From Nanobdellati archaeon (lineage in GTDB: Archaea > Nanobdellota > Nanobdellia > Woesearchaeales > GCA-2686295): a DNA stretch of 39,182 nucleotides. The DNA is taken from the NCBI GenBank assembly GCA_014384375.1, contig JACNFY010000027.1:1-39182 (forward strand). Reading direction: 5' to 3'. The notes beneath the pieces were generated by a model, which saw only the letters and a program-made list of their open reading frames with translations, was not told the DNA's origin and ran no database searches. Position 1 is the first letter of the stretch; each line of letters opens with the position of its first letter. Made by a program: the position numbers and the translations under genes. Of this stretch, positions 7,579 to 14,737 are shown in pieces.

Positions 7579-9324
7579 ATGAAGTATTCCTCTCTTGTCG
7601 ACGTGTATGAAAAGATTGAATCGACGTCTAAAAGACTTGAAAAAACACATCATATTTCTGAACTTTTAAAGAAAACAAATGAGGAAGACATCCACACAAT
7701 AGTGCTACTTCTTAGAGGACGCTTATATCCAGATTGGGACAAGAGAAAAATAGGTGTGGCAAACAAGCTAGTGTTGAAAGCAATAAACACAGCTTCAGGT
7801 GCAGGAGCAGGAAAGATCGAGCAACTATGGAAAGAAATCGGCGATCTCGGCTTGGTTGCTGAAAAAGTTATCAAAAGAAAGATACAAGCAACACTCTTTT
7901 CCAAGGATTTAACAGTTGCAAAAGTCTTTGCGAATCTCAGAAAGCTGAATGAGATGGAAGGTGCTGGAAGCGTTGACAGGAAAATCCAACTGATTGCAGA
8001 ACTTCTCTCGAGCGCAAAGCCAAAAGAGGCAAAGTACATAGTAAGAAATGTTCTAGAAGATTTACGTGTAGGCATTGGCGAAGGAACTATGAGAGACGCC
8101 CTTGTGTGGGCATATATGTCTGTAAAGGTTGATTATAATGCTGAAAAGACATCTATAGATGTCGATCGCGAGAAATATAACGATGCTGTTGACATTGTCC
8201 AATCAGCCCTTGACAAAAGTAATGACTTCACAACTGTTGCCTTGGCTGCTAAGAAAGGAGCCTCTGAGTTGAAAAAAGTTAGTATAACACCAGGGAATCC
8301 AATCAAGGTGATGTTGGCACAGAAAGTTGCTGATATGGATGAAGGATTTGAGAAAGTAGGCACGCCAGCTGATATAGAGTTCAAGTATGACGGCTTTAGG
8401 ATGCAGATTCACAAGTCCAAAGGTAAGATAAAGATTTTCACAAGGAGATTAGAGGAGGTTACAAGTCAGTTCCCTGAGGTTGTCGACTCTGTTAAAAAGA
8501 ACGTGAAAGGTGATAACTTCATCCTTGACTGCGAAGCAGTTGGTTATGATGCTAAGAAGGAAAAGTACTTGGCTTTCCAACATATTTCTCAGAGGATCAG
8601 GAGGAAGTACAACATCCAAGAGCTAGCAAAGAAGATGCCTATTGAGTTGAATGTCTTTGACATATTGTTCTATAAAGGAGAGAGCTTGTTGAACAAACCC
8701 TTGAAGGTGAGGATAAAATTACTTGAGAAGATTGTCTCTGAGAAAAAACTAAGTATTGTAGTTGCAAAGAGAGCAATAACTTCTAAAAAAGAGGAAGCGA
8801 TTAAGTTCTACGAGGAATCTGTGAAAAAAGGTAATGAAGGCGTGATGTTGAAAAACCTTGACAGTGCTTATAAGCCAGGCTCAAGAGTTGGTTTCATGGT
8901 GAAGCTGAAGACAGCTATGAACACTCTCGACTTTGTGATTGTTGGAGCAGAATGGGGAGAAGGAAAGAGAAGTGGTTGGTTGACATCATTCACATTAGCT
9001 TGCATAAATGATGATGGAAACTTCTTAGAGACTGGAAAAGTAGGAACTGGTATAAAGGAGAAAGCAGAGGAAGGGCTTTCTTTCGGAGAGCTCACTGAAA
9101 CATTAAAGCCACACATCAAGCAGGAGAAGGGAAAAGAAGTTACTATAAAACCTGAGATTGTTCTTGAGATACAGTTTGATGAAATCCAGAAGAGCCCAAC
9201 TTATTCCAGTGGCTATGCTTTAAGATTCCCAAGAGTCGTCCAGTTAAGAGATGACAGAGCTCCAGAAGAATGCTCGGACCTAAACATGGTGAAGGAAGCC
9301 TTCGAGAAGCAGAAGAAACGATAA
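7579..9324 (+). CDS. lig: ATP-dependent DNA ligase (archaeal type)
   Basis: This enzyme seals nicks in DNA using ATP. Its 581 aa matches archaeal LigI-type enzymes. An N-terminal helical DNA-binding domain (about 1-215) is followed by the adenylation domain with motif I KYDGFR (nucleophile K269), FTRRLEEVT, motif III ILDCEAVGYD, motif IV EGVMLKN and motif V FMVKLK, and then a C-terminal OB fold. A TATA-like ACTATTTAAAC at about 7546-7556 lies some 26 nt upstream of the ATG, so the mRNA is probably nearly leaderless. It is followed, after a spacer made of two hairpins, by two HAD genes. Confidence 0.95.
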   Translation: MKYSSLVDVYEKIESTSKRLEKTHHISELLKKTNEEDIHTIVLLLRGRLYPDWDKRKIGVANKLVLKAINTASGAGAGKIEQLWKEIGDLGLVAEKVIKRKIQATLFSKDLTVAKVFANLRKLNEMEGAGSVDRKIQLIAELLSSAKPKEAKYIVRNVLEDLRVGIGEGTMRDALVWAYMSVKVDYNAEKTSIDVDREKYNDAVDIVQSALDKSNDFTTVALAAKKGASELKKVSITPGNPIKVMLAQKVADMDEGFEKVGTPADIEFKYDGFRMQIHKSKGKIKIFTRRLEEVTSQFPEVVDSVKKNVKGDNFILDCEAVGYDAKKEKYLAFQHISQRIRRKYNIQELAKKMPIELNVFDILFYKGESLLNKPLKVRIKLLEKIVSEKKLSIVVAKRAITSKKEEAIKFYEESVKKGNEGVMLKNLDSAYKPGSRVGFMVKLKTAMNTLDFVIVGAEWGEGKRSGWLTSFTLACINDDGNFLETGKVGTGIKEKAEEGLSFGELTETLKPHIKQEKGKEVTIKPEIVLEIQFDEIQKSPTYSSGYALRFPRVVQLRDDRAPEECSDLNMVKEAFEKQKKR

Positions 9325-9365
9325 CAAAAATCAAGATTTTTGGAATATTAAAAACAGGTTTTTAA
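9325..9365. repeat. Spacer built from two perfect mini-hairpins
   Basis: CAAAAATC/GATTTTTG (9325-9342, 8-bp arms, 2-nt loop) begins directly after the ligase stop codon. TTAAAAAC/GTTTTTAA (9348-9365, 8-bp arms, 2-nt loop) ends one base before the HAD start codon. The T-runs could also make this a weak terminator or processing site. Confidence 0.8.
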
Positions 9366-9366
9366 C

Positions 9367-9951
9367 ATGATTAAAGCAGTAATATTCGATTGGGGAGGAG
9401 TTCTTAGTCCTTGCAATAATAGGGCTGCTGCCAAGCATTTTGCTGAGAAGTATGGTGTTATTGAAGAAGACATATATAAGGATATGGATAGTCTCGAGGA
9501 TGAATTCAATGTTTCTAATGAAGATAATTCTGCTTATTATAGAGAAATTGGATCAAAATATAATATCAAGCCTGAAGAAGTTAAAAGTGTTTTGAACAAT
9601 GTTCCTGTTTGGGATGTCTTTAGTTATGTTAAAACCTTAAAAGGTAAAGTTAGATTATTAGTTCTTTCTAATCAGATGAAGCCTAGAACTGATGCAATTA
9701 AAAATGATAATGATTTAAGCTTTTTTGATAACACTTTCTTTTCTAATGAAGTTGGTATTATGAAACCTGATAAAAGGATATTTCAACTAGTCTTGGATAA
9801 AAGTGACTTGAAAGCAGATGAATGTATGTTCATTGATGATTGCGAACGTAATTTGATTCCGGCTAGAGAGCTTGGTTTCAATACAATACTTTTTCAGAAT
9901 TACAATCAATTAAAAGAAGATTTGAAGAAACTAGGTATAAACAATGATTAA
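9367..9951 (+). CDS. HAD-superfamily hydrolase, first tandem copy
   Basis: This 194-aa protein has the HAD core: motif I FDWGGVLS (nucleophile Asp in DWGG; Gly replaces the second Asp, as in the YihX/epoxide-hydrolase-like subgroup), motif II LVLSN, the lysine region GIMKPDKRIF, and motif IV FIDDCERNL. A small helical cap lies between motifs I and II. It likely hydrolyses a phosphorylated metabolite; the substrate is unknown. It overlaps the next gene by 8 nt, and that gene is a diverged paralogue, so the pair arose by tandem duplication. Confidence 0.85.
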   Translation: MIKAVIFDWGGVLSPCNNRAAAKHFAEKYGVIEEDIYKDMDSLEDEFNVSNEDNSAYYREIGSKYNIKPEEVKSVLNNVPVWDVFSYVKTLKGKVRLLVLSNQMKPRTDAIKNDNDLSFFDNTFFSNEVGIMKPDKRIFQLVLDKSDLKADECMFIDDCERNLIPARELGFNTILFQNYNQLKEDLKKLGINND

Positions 9952-10540
9952 AGCTATAATATTTGACATGGGAGGAGTTATACTTATGAATAAAGCTGAA
10001 GAACTCTTCAAAAATGTATCAAAACATTTAGGAGTTGATTACAATTCTTTCGAAGAATTAAGAGGACAGTATTATAAAGATATGTTAAAAGGCAATATGT
10101 CTTGTAAAGAATTCGCCGATATTGTAAAACACACTTTCAAACTTAATGTTGATGTTCTTGAAAAGTGGAGAGAAGTTTACCTTGAAGTTATGAATGTCAA
10201 CAAAGAATTATTAGAATTAGCAGATGAACTAAAGAAAAACTATAAAGTAGCAATTATATCAAACATGCCAAACATGCATGCTGAAATTAACAAAGAAAGA
10301 AATGTTTTTTCTCATTTTAAGCCCGCATTTATTAGTTGCGAGATAGGTTTAATCAAACCACAAAAAGAAATATTTGATCTGATGCTTGAAAAATTAAAGC
10401 TTAAAGCAGAAGAATGCATATTTATTGATGACAGAGAGAACCATTTGGATGTGCCTAAAGAAATGGGTTTCAAAGTTATCCATTATACTGGGAATAATAA
10501 TTTAATGGAACAATTAAAACAATTAGAGATATTATTCTAG
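9944..10540 (+). CDS. HAD-superfamily hydrolase, second tandem copy
   Basis: A 198-aa paralogue of the preceding protein. Motif I is FDMGGVILM, motif II AIISNMPNM, the lysine motif GLIKPQKEIF, and motif IV FIDDRENHL. The arrangement and length match YihX-like phosphatases. It begins inside the end of the upstream gene (8-nt overlap), so translation is probably coupled. The stop is followed almost at once by the operator region of the winged-helix regulator, which has its own promoter. Confidence 0.85.
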   Translation: MIKAIIFDMGGVILMNKAEELFKNVSKHLGVDYNSFEELRGQYYKDMLKGNMSCKEFADIVKHTFKLNVDVLEKWREVYLEVMNVNKELLELADELKKNYKVAIISNMPNMHAEINKERNVFSHFKPAFISCEIGLIKPQKEIFDLMLEKLKLKAEECIFIDDRENHLDVPKEMGFKVIHYTGNNNLMEQLKQLEILF

Positions 10541-10542
10541 AC

Positions 10543-10602
10543 TGTTTCATATTTGAAACATTGTTCCATAAATGGAAAACTTTATATACAAGTTATGGAA
10601 CA
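10543..10602. promoter_or_regulatory. Operator array and promoter of the winged-helix regulator
   Basis: Three related elements surround a TATA box (TTTATATA, 10581-10588). TGTTTCA/TGAAACA forms a palindrome with a 4-nt centre (10543-10560). TTCCAT/ATGGAA forms a second one (10564-10577). TGTTCCATAA (10562-10571) is repeated exactly inverted as TTATGGAACA (10593-10602) on the other side of the TATA box. A bound dimer would cover the promoter, so autorepression by the gene just downstream is the simplest reading. Confidence 0.7.
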
Positions 10603-10613
10603 TTAGACGCTAC

Positions 10614-11147
10614 ATGGAGACTAAGGAACTCTTGGAGAGATTGTTTGACGAGAAAAAACTCAAGGTTATGCAGTTTTTCTTCAACAATCCTGAAGAGGAT
10701 TTCTACATGCGCGAGATTTCTAAGAGAACCAAAGTTCCTGTCGCAACTACATTCAGGATAATAAACAAGCTAAGAGAACTAGAGATCTTAAAAGAAATTA
10801 AGATAAAGAAGTTCAAGGTTTACCGTCTGAACCAGACCAAGAACACAGAATTCCTCCAGGACATAGTGGCTCAAAAGAAATCAGCTTTGAACGACTTTGT
10901 TGAGAAAGTCACTTCTATCGACGAGGTTGAAAGAATAATTTTACATGGTAAAGAAGAGAAAACCAAAGCAAATGTTTTACTAATCGGCCAGAACATACCT
11001 GTTGATGCTATAAAAAAGTTCGTGGTCGAGATAAAAGAGAGTTACAACTTCACAATAATAGATTTAACATTGGAGTCTGATCAATTCTCGAAAATGTCTG
11101 AGATGGGACTATTCCCTGGTCGGAGAACAGTATTGTTTCAAAAATAA
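10614..11147 (+). CDS. Winged-helix transcriptional regulator
   Basis: This 177-aa protein carries an N-terminal winged helix (about residues 15-80): FYMREISKRTKVPVATTFRI reads as helix 2, turn and recognition helix, followed by a basic wing (EIKIKKFKVYRLN). The C-terminal half (about 85-177) is an alpha/beta domain of unknown function, possibly ligand-binding. ATG 10614 is chosen because the TATA box at 10581-10588 puts transcription start at about this codon; the earlier in-frame ATG (10572) would lie upstream of the TATA box. The operator array around the promoter suggests autoregulation. Confidence 0.78.
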   Translation: METKELLERLFDEKKLKVMQFFFNNPEEDFYMREISKRTKVPVATTFRIINKLRELEILKEIKIKKFKVYRLNQTKNTEFLQDIVAQKKSALNDFVEKVTSIDEVERIILHGKEEKTKANVLLIGQNIPVDAIKKFVVEIKESYNFTIIDLTLESDQFSKMSEMGLFPGRRTVLFQK

Positions 11148-11158
11148 CTATTATAAGA

Positions 11159-11361
11159 TATATTTTGGAGTCAAGAAATCTTTAAATAGCTGTATAGAAA
11201 TCTATATATTCATTTGGTTTTTTGGCGAGAACATACTCAAACTATGTTTGGCGACTAAGTTTGAGTCTTTTGGCGAAAAAAATTGTTGTTTTCTAGAAGA
11301 GTATACTGCATGAATAATTATAAATATTTTGGTACTCCAAAATATACTTTGTAGTATATAA
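11159..11361 (+). promoter_or_regulatory. Repeat-rich upstream region and promoter of ftsZ
   Basis: This gene-free region contains ATATTTTGG-TACT-CCAAAATAT, a 9-bp-arm palindrome (11324-11345), immediately upstream of a TATA box (TAGTATATAAA, about 11352-11361). A distant half-site TATATTTTGGAGT (11159-11171) is the inverted copy of 11334-11346. TTTGGCGA occurs three times at 11221, 11247 and 11269. An inverted pair ACTCAAACT/AGTTTGAGT lies between the TTTGGCGA copies. No ORF is seen. The layout implies complex control of ftsZ. Confidence 0.6.
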
Positions 11362-11420
11362 AAAATAAACTAAGGAGTGTTTTGCGAAAAAAAGGAAAAA
11401 CTCAAGGGGGTTACAGAAAA

Positions 11421-12494
11421 ATGGATTTCGTAGTGGACAAGGTAGTGAACGAGGAGACAAAAACAGAGACTTATGAGTTTGATGTAGGTCAAGCCAATAT
11501 AAAAGTGATTGGCGTTGGTGGAGCAGGTAACAACATGATCAATTGGTTGTACAAGAAAGGAATTAAAGGCGCCGAGATTGTTGGCTGTAACACAGACCAG
11601 CAGCATTTAAACATGATTGAAGCGGACAGAAAGTTCTTATTAGGGAGAGACGTGACTAAAGGACTAGGATGCGGAGGATTCCCGGAGAGAGGTGCAGAGG
11701 CTGCACAGGAGAGTCTACAAGAAGTGAAGGAAGCTCTCAAAGGATCCGACATGGTGTTCGTTTGTGCGGGCATGGGTGGCGGAACCGGAACAGGAGCTTC
11801 GCCGGTGATTGCAGATGTTGCCAAAGATGCAGGAGCTATAGTGATTGGGACAGTGACGATGCCTTTCAACATTGAAAGGGCTAGAGTTGACAAAGCAGAG
11901 TTCGGACTCCAGCAACTGAGACAACAATCTGATACAGTGATTGTAATTGACAACAATAGACTAGTGCAGATCGCAGGAAACCTACCAGTGCAACAAGCAT
12001 TTGCAGTGGCGAACGAGTTGATAGCAACTATGATAAAGGGAATCGTAGAGACCATCGCGATACCCTCCCTAGTGAACCTGGACTATGCAGACGTTAAGAC
12101 CATCATGACTGATGGAGGGGTTGCAGCTATTGGTGTTGGAGCGAGTGACACAAACAACAGAGTAGAAGAAGCAGTGAAAGGAGCTCTAAGCAACCCATTG
12201 CTGGACATCAGCTATGAAGGAGCAACAGGGGCCATCATACACGTCTCTGGTGGACCTGACATGACGTTAGATGAAATTAGCAAGGTAGGTGAGCTAGTAA
12301 CAGAAAGCATGGATGACGATGCCAATGTTATCTGGGGTGCTAGGGTATTAGAACAAATGAAGGGTAAACTAACAGTTATGACAATCATAACTGGAGTCAA
12401 GAGCCCATGGATACTTGGCAAATTGACCCAGAAACAGACAGAAGCTCAGCAGCAGGCTATGTCCGAAGAACTGGGAATTGAAATAGTAAGGTAG
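11421..12494 (+). CDS. ftsZ: Cell division GTPase FtsZ
   Basis: FtsZ is the tubulin-like GTPase that polymerises at the division site. Visible motifs are VIGVGGAGNN (N-terminal nucleotide loop), the tubulin signature GMGGGTGTG, T5-loop/H6 residues near PFNIERARV, NNRL, and the T7 region ANELIATMIKGIVE followed by NLDYADVKTIM with its catalytic Asp residues. Length is 357 aa from ATG 11421, which has a G-rich Shine-Dalgarno-like AAGGGGG 10 nt upstream. A TTG at 11382 with AAGGAG before it would add 13 residues but lies at the predicted transcription start. Whether it is FtsZ1 or FtsZ2 cannot be decided by eye. A strong hairpin terminator overlaps the stop. Confidence 0.95.
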   Translation: MDFVVDKVVNEETKTETYEFDVGQANIKVIGVGGAGNNMINWLYKKGIKGAEIVGCNTDQQHLNMIEADRKFLLGRDVTKGLGCGGFPERGAEAAQESLQEVKEALKGSDMVFVCAGMGGGTGTGASPVIADVAKDAGAIVIGTVTMPFNIERARVDKAEFGLQQLRQQSDTVIVIDNNRLVQIAGNLPVQQAFAVANELIATMIKGIVETIAIPSLVNLDYADVKTIMTDGGVAAIGVGASDTNNRVEEAVKGALSNPLLDISYEGATGAIIHVSGGPDMTLDEISKVGELVTESMDDDANVIWGARVLEQMKGKLTVMTIITGVKSPWILGKLTQKQTEAQQQAMSEELGIEIVR

Positions 12495-12522
12495 GGACCT
12501 TACTATAATTTATTTTTTTATA
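12483..12522 (+). terminator. Hairpin plus T-run terminator of ftsZ
   Basis: ATAGTAAGGT/ACCTTACTAT forms a 10-bp stem with a 4-nt loop (12483-12506) that includes the stop codon. It is followed by AATTTATTTTTTTA. This resembles an intrinsic terminator at the end of ftsZ. Confidence 0.6.
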
Positions 12523-12552
12523 CTAGGTCATAAAAGAATCACACTTCTTTCT

Positions 12553-12616
12553 TGGCCTTCACCGTGTTGCATCACCCCCAATGATCCCCCATAATGCGTG
12601 AAGGCCATGTTTTTTT
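12553..12616 (+). ncRNA. Candidate C-rich structured small RNA
   Basis: TGGCCTTCAC (12553-12562) pairs with GTGAAGGCCA (12598-12607), and GCAT (12569-12572) with ATGC (12594-12597) inside, leaving a loop of about 21 nt that holds CACCCCC and ATCCCCC. A run of seven T follows. The loop resembles the 16S anti-Shine-Dalgarno tail and is complementary to G-rich leader stretches such as TTGGGGGTG upstream of TFE. It could instead be just a terminator between ftsZ and the convergent Lrp gene. Confidence 0.4.
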
Positions 12617-13088
12617 AACTATCCTGTTTTTGAAGAATATTAACAACTTCTGGATCGCTCATAAACGCTTCTCTCTTTACATCTTCTATGATGTAGTAGA
12701 CACTCTTATCAAGCACTTTGAATTTCTTCTCGAATTTTTCCATAAAGTCTTCCATATCTTTAACATGTTTGAATATTCCTTCTATCAAGAAGTCGTAGCC
12801 GTTGTTAATCTTGAATAATGAGTTGACATTGTTTTGGCATAGCAAGTAATCTTTCACTGTATCTCTGTCTTCTATATTAACTTTTATAGTTATGTTTGCT
12901 TTGCACATATAGCCGAGCTTTGAGAAGTCGATCAATGCTGTGTGCTTTGTTATAATATCATGTTCTTGCGCTTTTAATCGATCGTACAGTGTTGATATTG
13001 GAATTCCTGTCTTCCTACTTATAAAAGTAAGTGTTTCTCTTGCATTGTTTCTTAGGTGTGCTAAAAAAACCATATCCTTCTTATCCAT
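12615..13088 (-). CDS. Lrp/AsnC-family transcriptional regulator
   Basis: This 157-aa protein has an N-terminal helix-turn-helix (NARETLTFISRKTGIPISTLYDRLK) and a C-terminal RAM-like alpha/beta domain with KANITIKVN and YDFLIEGIFKHVKDMEDFMEKF. Such proteins form dimers or octamers and sense amino acids. ATG 13088 is preferred because GGTG lies just before it; GTG 13097 would add three residues. The motif TTTTGGCGA, repeated upstream of ftsZ, also occurs upstream of this gene (13121-13129, inverted), so it may regulate itself and ftsZ. That link is inference. Confidence 0.82.
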   Translation of the reverse strand: MDKKDMVFLAHLRNNARETLTFISRKTGIPISTLYDRLKAQEHDIITKHTALIDFSKLGYMCKANITIKVNIEDRDTVKDYLLCQNNVNSLFKINNGYDFLIEGIFKHVKDMEDFMEKFEKKFKVLDKSVYYIIEDVKREAFMSDPEVVNILQKQDS

Positions 13089-13097
13089 GTTAATCAC

Positions 13098-13251
13098 CTT
13101 CCGAATTTAGTAAACGTTTTTCGCCAAAACCGGAAAAACAATATATATCAACAGAAGAGAAAATATATAATTTATCCTAATAACTTATATATCAATATAT
13201 AATTATATAATTTCGAAAAATTTATATAATTAAACGTTTTTTAAGAGTGAT
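13098..13251. promoter_or_regulatory. Divergent promoter region, Lrp and AbrB-PhoU genes
   Basis: A very AT-rich stretch with several TATATAATT-like repeats. On the plus strand TTTATATAAT (about 13221-13230) lies suitably before ATG 13252. Towards the Lrp gene there is TCGCCAAAA (13121-13129), the inverse of the ftsZ-upstream motif. Confidence 0.5.
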
Positions 13252-14157
13252 ATGCAGAGAAAAGTCATACAGTTAGGAGGGAAAACCTTGGTAATATCGC
13301 TTCCAAGCAAGTGGGCAAAAAACAACAGTGTAAAGAAAGGTGACAACATAAATATAGAAGAAGAAGAGAAGAGGTTAATAATGAGCATAGAGAAAGAAAG
13401 AGAATCAGAGAGGATAATCCTTAACACAGACGAACTAGGATACTATGACCCTTTGTATATAGCATACCTCTACCAGGCAGGAATCGATGAAATAAGAATA
13501 AACTATAAAGACAGAGAGGTTTTCAAGAGAATACAGGAAAAAATCCCTGACCTGATGGGATACGAGATAATCAATCAAGGAGAAAACTACGTAGAAATAA
13601 AAAGCGTCTCATCAGCTCTGGAAGAGGAATTTGGTACCATATTAAGGCGGACATTTTATATCTTGGAAGACATGGGAAAAAGTGGCTTGGAAGCGATAAA
13701 AAATAAAGACATAGAAAGACTAAAAGACATAATACCATTGGAAAACAGCATAGACAAATTCACAGACTTCTGCAAAAGAGTGTTGAACAAACGCGGATAC
13801 AAAAATCCTAAAAAGACACAGTTCTACTACGTCATAATCCGAGACCTTGAAAAAATCGGCGATTATTACGAGGAAATAACAAATTACATCATAGAAAATA
13901 AACTTAAGCCTGGTAATGAAATCCTTAAATTATACGAGGAGACAAACGAATTCCTCTCGTTATTCCACAAACTGTTCTATAAATTTAGCAAGGAACAAGC
14001 CACTGAATTCCAGAAAAAGAAGAAAGAACTAAAGAAAAAAGCACAATCACTAATGAAAACTGTTGATAGAAAAGAGCTACTGATAATATACGATCTGGCG
14101 GGCTTGATAAAAATGATAGGGAACTTGTACGGCCCATACTATACAACAATCATTTGA
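13252..14157 (+). CDS. AbrB-PhoU phosphate-uptake-type regulator
   Basis: This 301-aa protein starts with a SpoVT-AbrB DNA-binding beta-hairpin (about 1-45: QRKVIQLGGKTLVISLPSKWAK, then GDNINIEEE). A helical PhoU-like region follows from about residue 110, with the typical DIERLKDIIPLENSID and RDLEKIGDYYEEITNYI segments. Archaeal proteins of this architecture are thought to sense phosphate status and regulate transport genes. No phosphate transporter is nearby. Two small ORFs follow closely and are likely co-transcribed. Confidence 0.85.
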   Translation: MQRKVIQLGGKTLVISLPSKWAKNNSVKKGDNINIEEEEKRLIMSIEKERESERIILNTDELGYYDPLYIAYLYQAGIDEIRINYKDREVFKRIQEKIPDLMGYEIINQGENYVEIKSVSSALEEEFGTILRRTFYILEDMGKSGLEAIKNKDIERLKDIIPLENSIDKFTDFCKRVLNKRGYKNPKKTQFYYVIIRDLEKIGDYYEEITNYIIENKLKPGNEILKLYEETNEFLSLFHKLFYKFSKEQATEFQKKKKELKKKAQSLMKTVDRKELLIIYDLAGLIKMIGNLYGPYYTTII

Positions 14158-14159
14158 AA

Positions 14160-14495
14160 ATGTCAGAAAAAAACCCAGGGGAAAAAGATGAGATTTCTTT
14201 AAAAGTATTTCCAGCACCGACAGAGGAAGAGATAGACTCATACATAGATAAAAAACAGAGAATGTGGGAGATGATAGGATTCGCTGCCGGAGCACTCATA
14301 TTTCTGGTTATACTAATATTTAGTTTAGTAGCTTTCTTCATGGTAAAAAATTACTCTCTATACAATGTTGGTATAATTCTAGTGTTACTAACAATCATAA
14401 TTTTCTTTGCATGGAAATTCATAACTATGCTCGATACAGGACTTGTATATTTCAAAGCAAAAGTAACTGAAGTGAGTGATGTCACACACATATGA
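14160..14495 (+). CDS. Small membrane protein with two transmembrane helices
   Basis: This 111-aa protein is not recognised as a known family. After a hydrophilic acidic N-terminus (about 40 residues) there are two hydrophobic helices (about 43-67, IGFAAGALIFLVILIFSLVAF; and about 73-92, VGIILVLLTIIIFFAWKF), then a short tail. ATG 14160 is used because it lies just after the stop of the PhoU gene (TGA 14155-14157). It overlaps the next small ORF by 17 nt, and all three genes probably form one operon. Confidence 0.65.
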   Translation: MSEKNPGEKDEISLKVFPAPTEEEIDSYIDKKQRMWEMIGFAAGALIFLVILIFSLVAFFMVKNYSLYNVGIILVLLTIIIFFAWKFITMLDTGLVYFKAKVTEVSDVTHI

Positions 14496-14730
14496 ATCAA
14501 TAAACCCAGAGGAGAAAGGATTAAAAGTAAAGTTAAACATTTTTTATGAATTTCCAGATACTGACAACAACATGCAGAAATCAGATTTTATGATATTGGT
14601 CGACAAAGATAAATTCGAAGAAATAAAACCAGAACTACCTGATGTTGGCAATGAGATACCAATAATCTACAACTGGAAGAAGTCGAAAGTGGTGAACGTA
14701 TTCATACCACCACTAAGAGAGTATATATAG
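14479..14730 (+). CDS. Small soluble protein of unknown function
   Basis: An 83-aa protein with a predicted beta-rich pattern (LKVKLNIFYEF, DFMILVDKDKFEEI, EIPIIYNWKKSKVVNVF). It has no cysteines, membrane segment or known motif. It overlaps the upstream membrane-protein ORF by 17 nt, suggesting translational coupling. The pair resembles a DUF3592-like membrane protein split into a membrane part and a soluble part, since the first ORF ends with a beta-strand-like KAKVTEVSDV. That idea is tentative. Confidence 0.55.
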   Translation: MSHTYESINPEEKGLKVKLNIFYEFPDTDNNMQKSDFMILVDKDKFEEIKPELPDVGNEIPIIYNWKKSKVVNVFIPPLREYI

Positions 14731-14737
14731 AGAATGT

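Noticed and set aside
9367-10540. A single HAD gene split by a frameshift.
   Set aside because: Each ORF has a complete set of HAD motifs and its own start, so they are two paralogues.
10572-10613. Upstream ATG extending the winged-helix regulator by 14 residues.
   Set aside because: It lies upstream of the TATA box and inside the operator, so it would not be in the transcript.
11382-11420. TTG start adding 13 residues to FtsZ.
   Set aside because: It coincides with the predicted transcription start; the ATG at 11421 has a good G-rich ribosome-binding site. Not fully excluded.
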